Shown piece by piece: positions 63,949 through 64,000 of a DNA stretch of 64,000 bases. A program made the translations under genes and the position numbers. The notes beneath the pieces were generated by a model. The model saw nothing but the letters and a program-made list of their open reading frames with translations. It did not search any database and had not been told where the DNA came from. The number at the start of each line of letters is the position of its first letter. The first letter of the stretch is position 1. Source of the DNA: a bacterium (lineage in GTDB: Bacteria > Zhuqueibacterota > QNDG01 > JAFGCO01); NCBI GenBank assembly GCA_016932575.1, contig JAFGCO010000002.1, positions 80,625-144,624 of the forward strand. The letters are read 5' to 3'.

Positions 63949-63987
63949 CCACGGAGTTCACAGAGGAGGCACAGAGAACACAAAGGA
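63949..63987. repeat. CACGGAG/CACAGAG-type genomic repeat at the right edge
   Basis: Imperfect short repeats with a period near 9-12 bp (CCACGGAGTT, CACAGAGGAGG, CACAGAGAA, CACAAAGGA) resemble a repeat common near mobile genes and GxxExxY-family genes in environmental bacterial genomes. It runs toward the window end. The preceding 63759-63948 shows no gene. Confidence 0.55.
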
Positions 63988-64000
63988 TTAATAATATTCA

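Noticed and set aside
1-64000. CRISPR arrays, rRNA and tRNA genes
   Set aside because: All intergenic gaps were read for regularly spaced repeats and for the CCA-ending cloverleaf pattern; none was found. The 9-bp tandem repeats at 53502 are far too short for CRISPR.

Overview
The window reads as chromosomal DNA of a Gram-negative bacterium of the FCB superphylum. Evidence: LolC/LolD lipoprotein export, several outer-membrane barrel proteins and lipoproteins, TatC, and two secreted proteins ending in a PNPFN-type (type IX secretion) sorting domain. The tail domain shared by the first three genes also resembles one in large Bacteroidota secreted proteins. A KSB1/Calditrichota-like lineage is my best guess, but no rRNA is present to prove it. 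Rnf and a TRAP transporter suggest a largely anaerobic, sugar-acid-using lifestyle. Eleven intergenic regions hold TTGACA/TTGATT-like -35 and TA-rich -10 boxes about 17 bp apart, so housekeeping promoters look conventional.

Layout. 0-5.2 kb: three secreted proteins (beta-helix/FN3/LamG, SGNH-like, beta-helix) that share one C-terminal domain; the first is cut by the window edge. 5.2-8.4 kb: a 1075-residue propeller sensor kinase. 8.6-14.4 kb: a secreted GyrI-like protein and a TetR-controlled barrel/MMPL/LolA-like export operon. 14.5-18 kb: a membrane-TPR protein and an ECF sigma/anti-sigma/Spy-like trio. 18-20 kb: two convergent ferritin-like genes and cdsA. 20.2-32.5 kb: housekeeping genes on the minus strand (clpC, lolD, lolC, a kelch protein, lysS, prfB with programmed frameshift, purD, uvrB). 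32.6-36.4 kb: two lipoproteins and an outer-membrane protein. 36.8-43.6 kb: glyA, nrdR, rnfCDGEA without rnfB, tatC. 43.6-46.1 kb: a barrel-CpoB fusion and a nucleoside phosphorylase-like gene.

46.1-62.2 kb is a hexuronate/sugar-acid locus around a GntR-LacI type regulator. Minus-strand genes encode the regulator, UxaE-type tagaturonate epimerase, an SDR (probable fructuronate reductase), 6-phosphogluconate dehydrogenase, a LarA-family nickel-pincer enzyme and KDG kinase. Plus-strand genes encode a sodium/solute symporter, a sorting-domain lipoprotein, an outer-membrane protein, a plant-type glucuronokinase homologue, GalU-type uridylyltransferase and a DctPQM TRAP transporter. Together they suggest hexuronate uptake, catabolism to KDPG, and a parallel branch saving glucuronate as UDP-glucuronate. 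UxaC, UxuA and KdgA are not in the window.

62.2-64 kb is visibly richer in GC: lexA, a set of palindromes, a Y1/RAYT-like transposase lacking its catalytic tyrosine, and a CACGGAG/CACAGAG-type repeat at the right edge.
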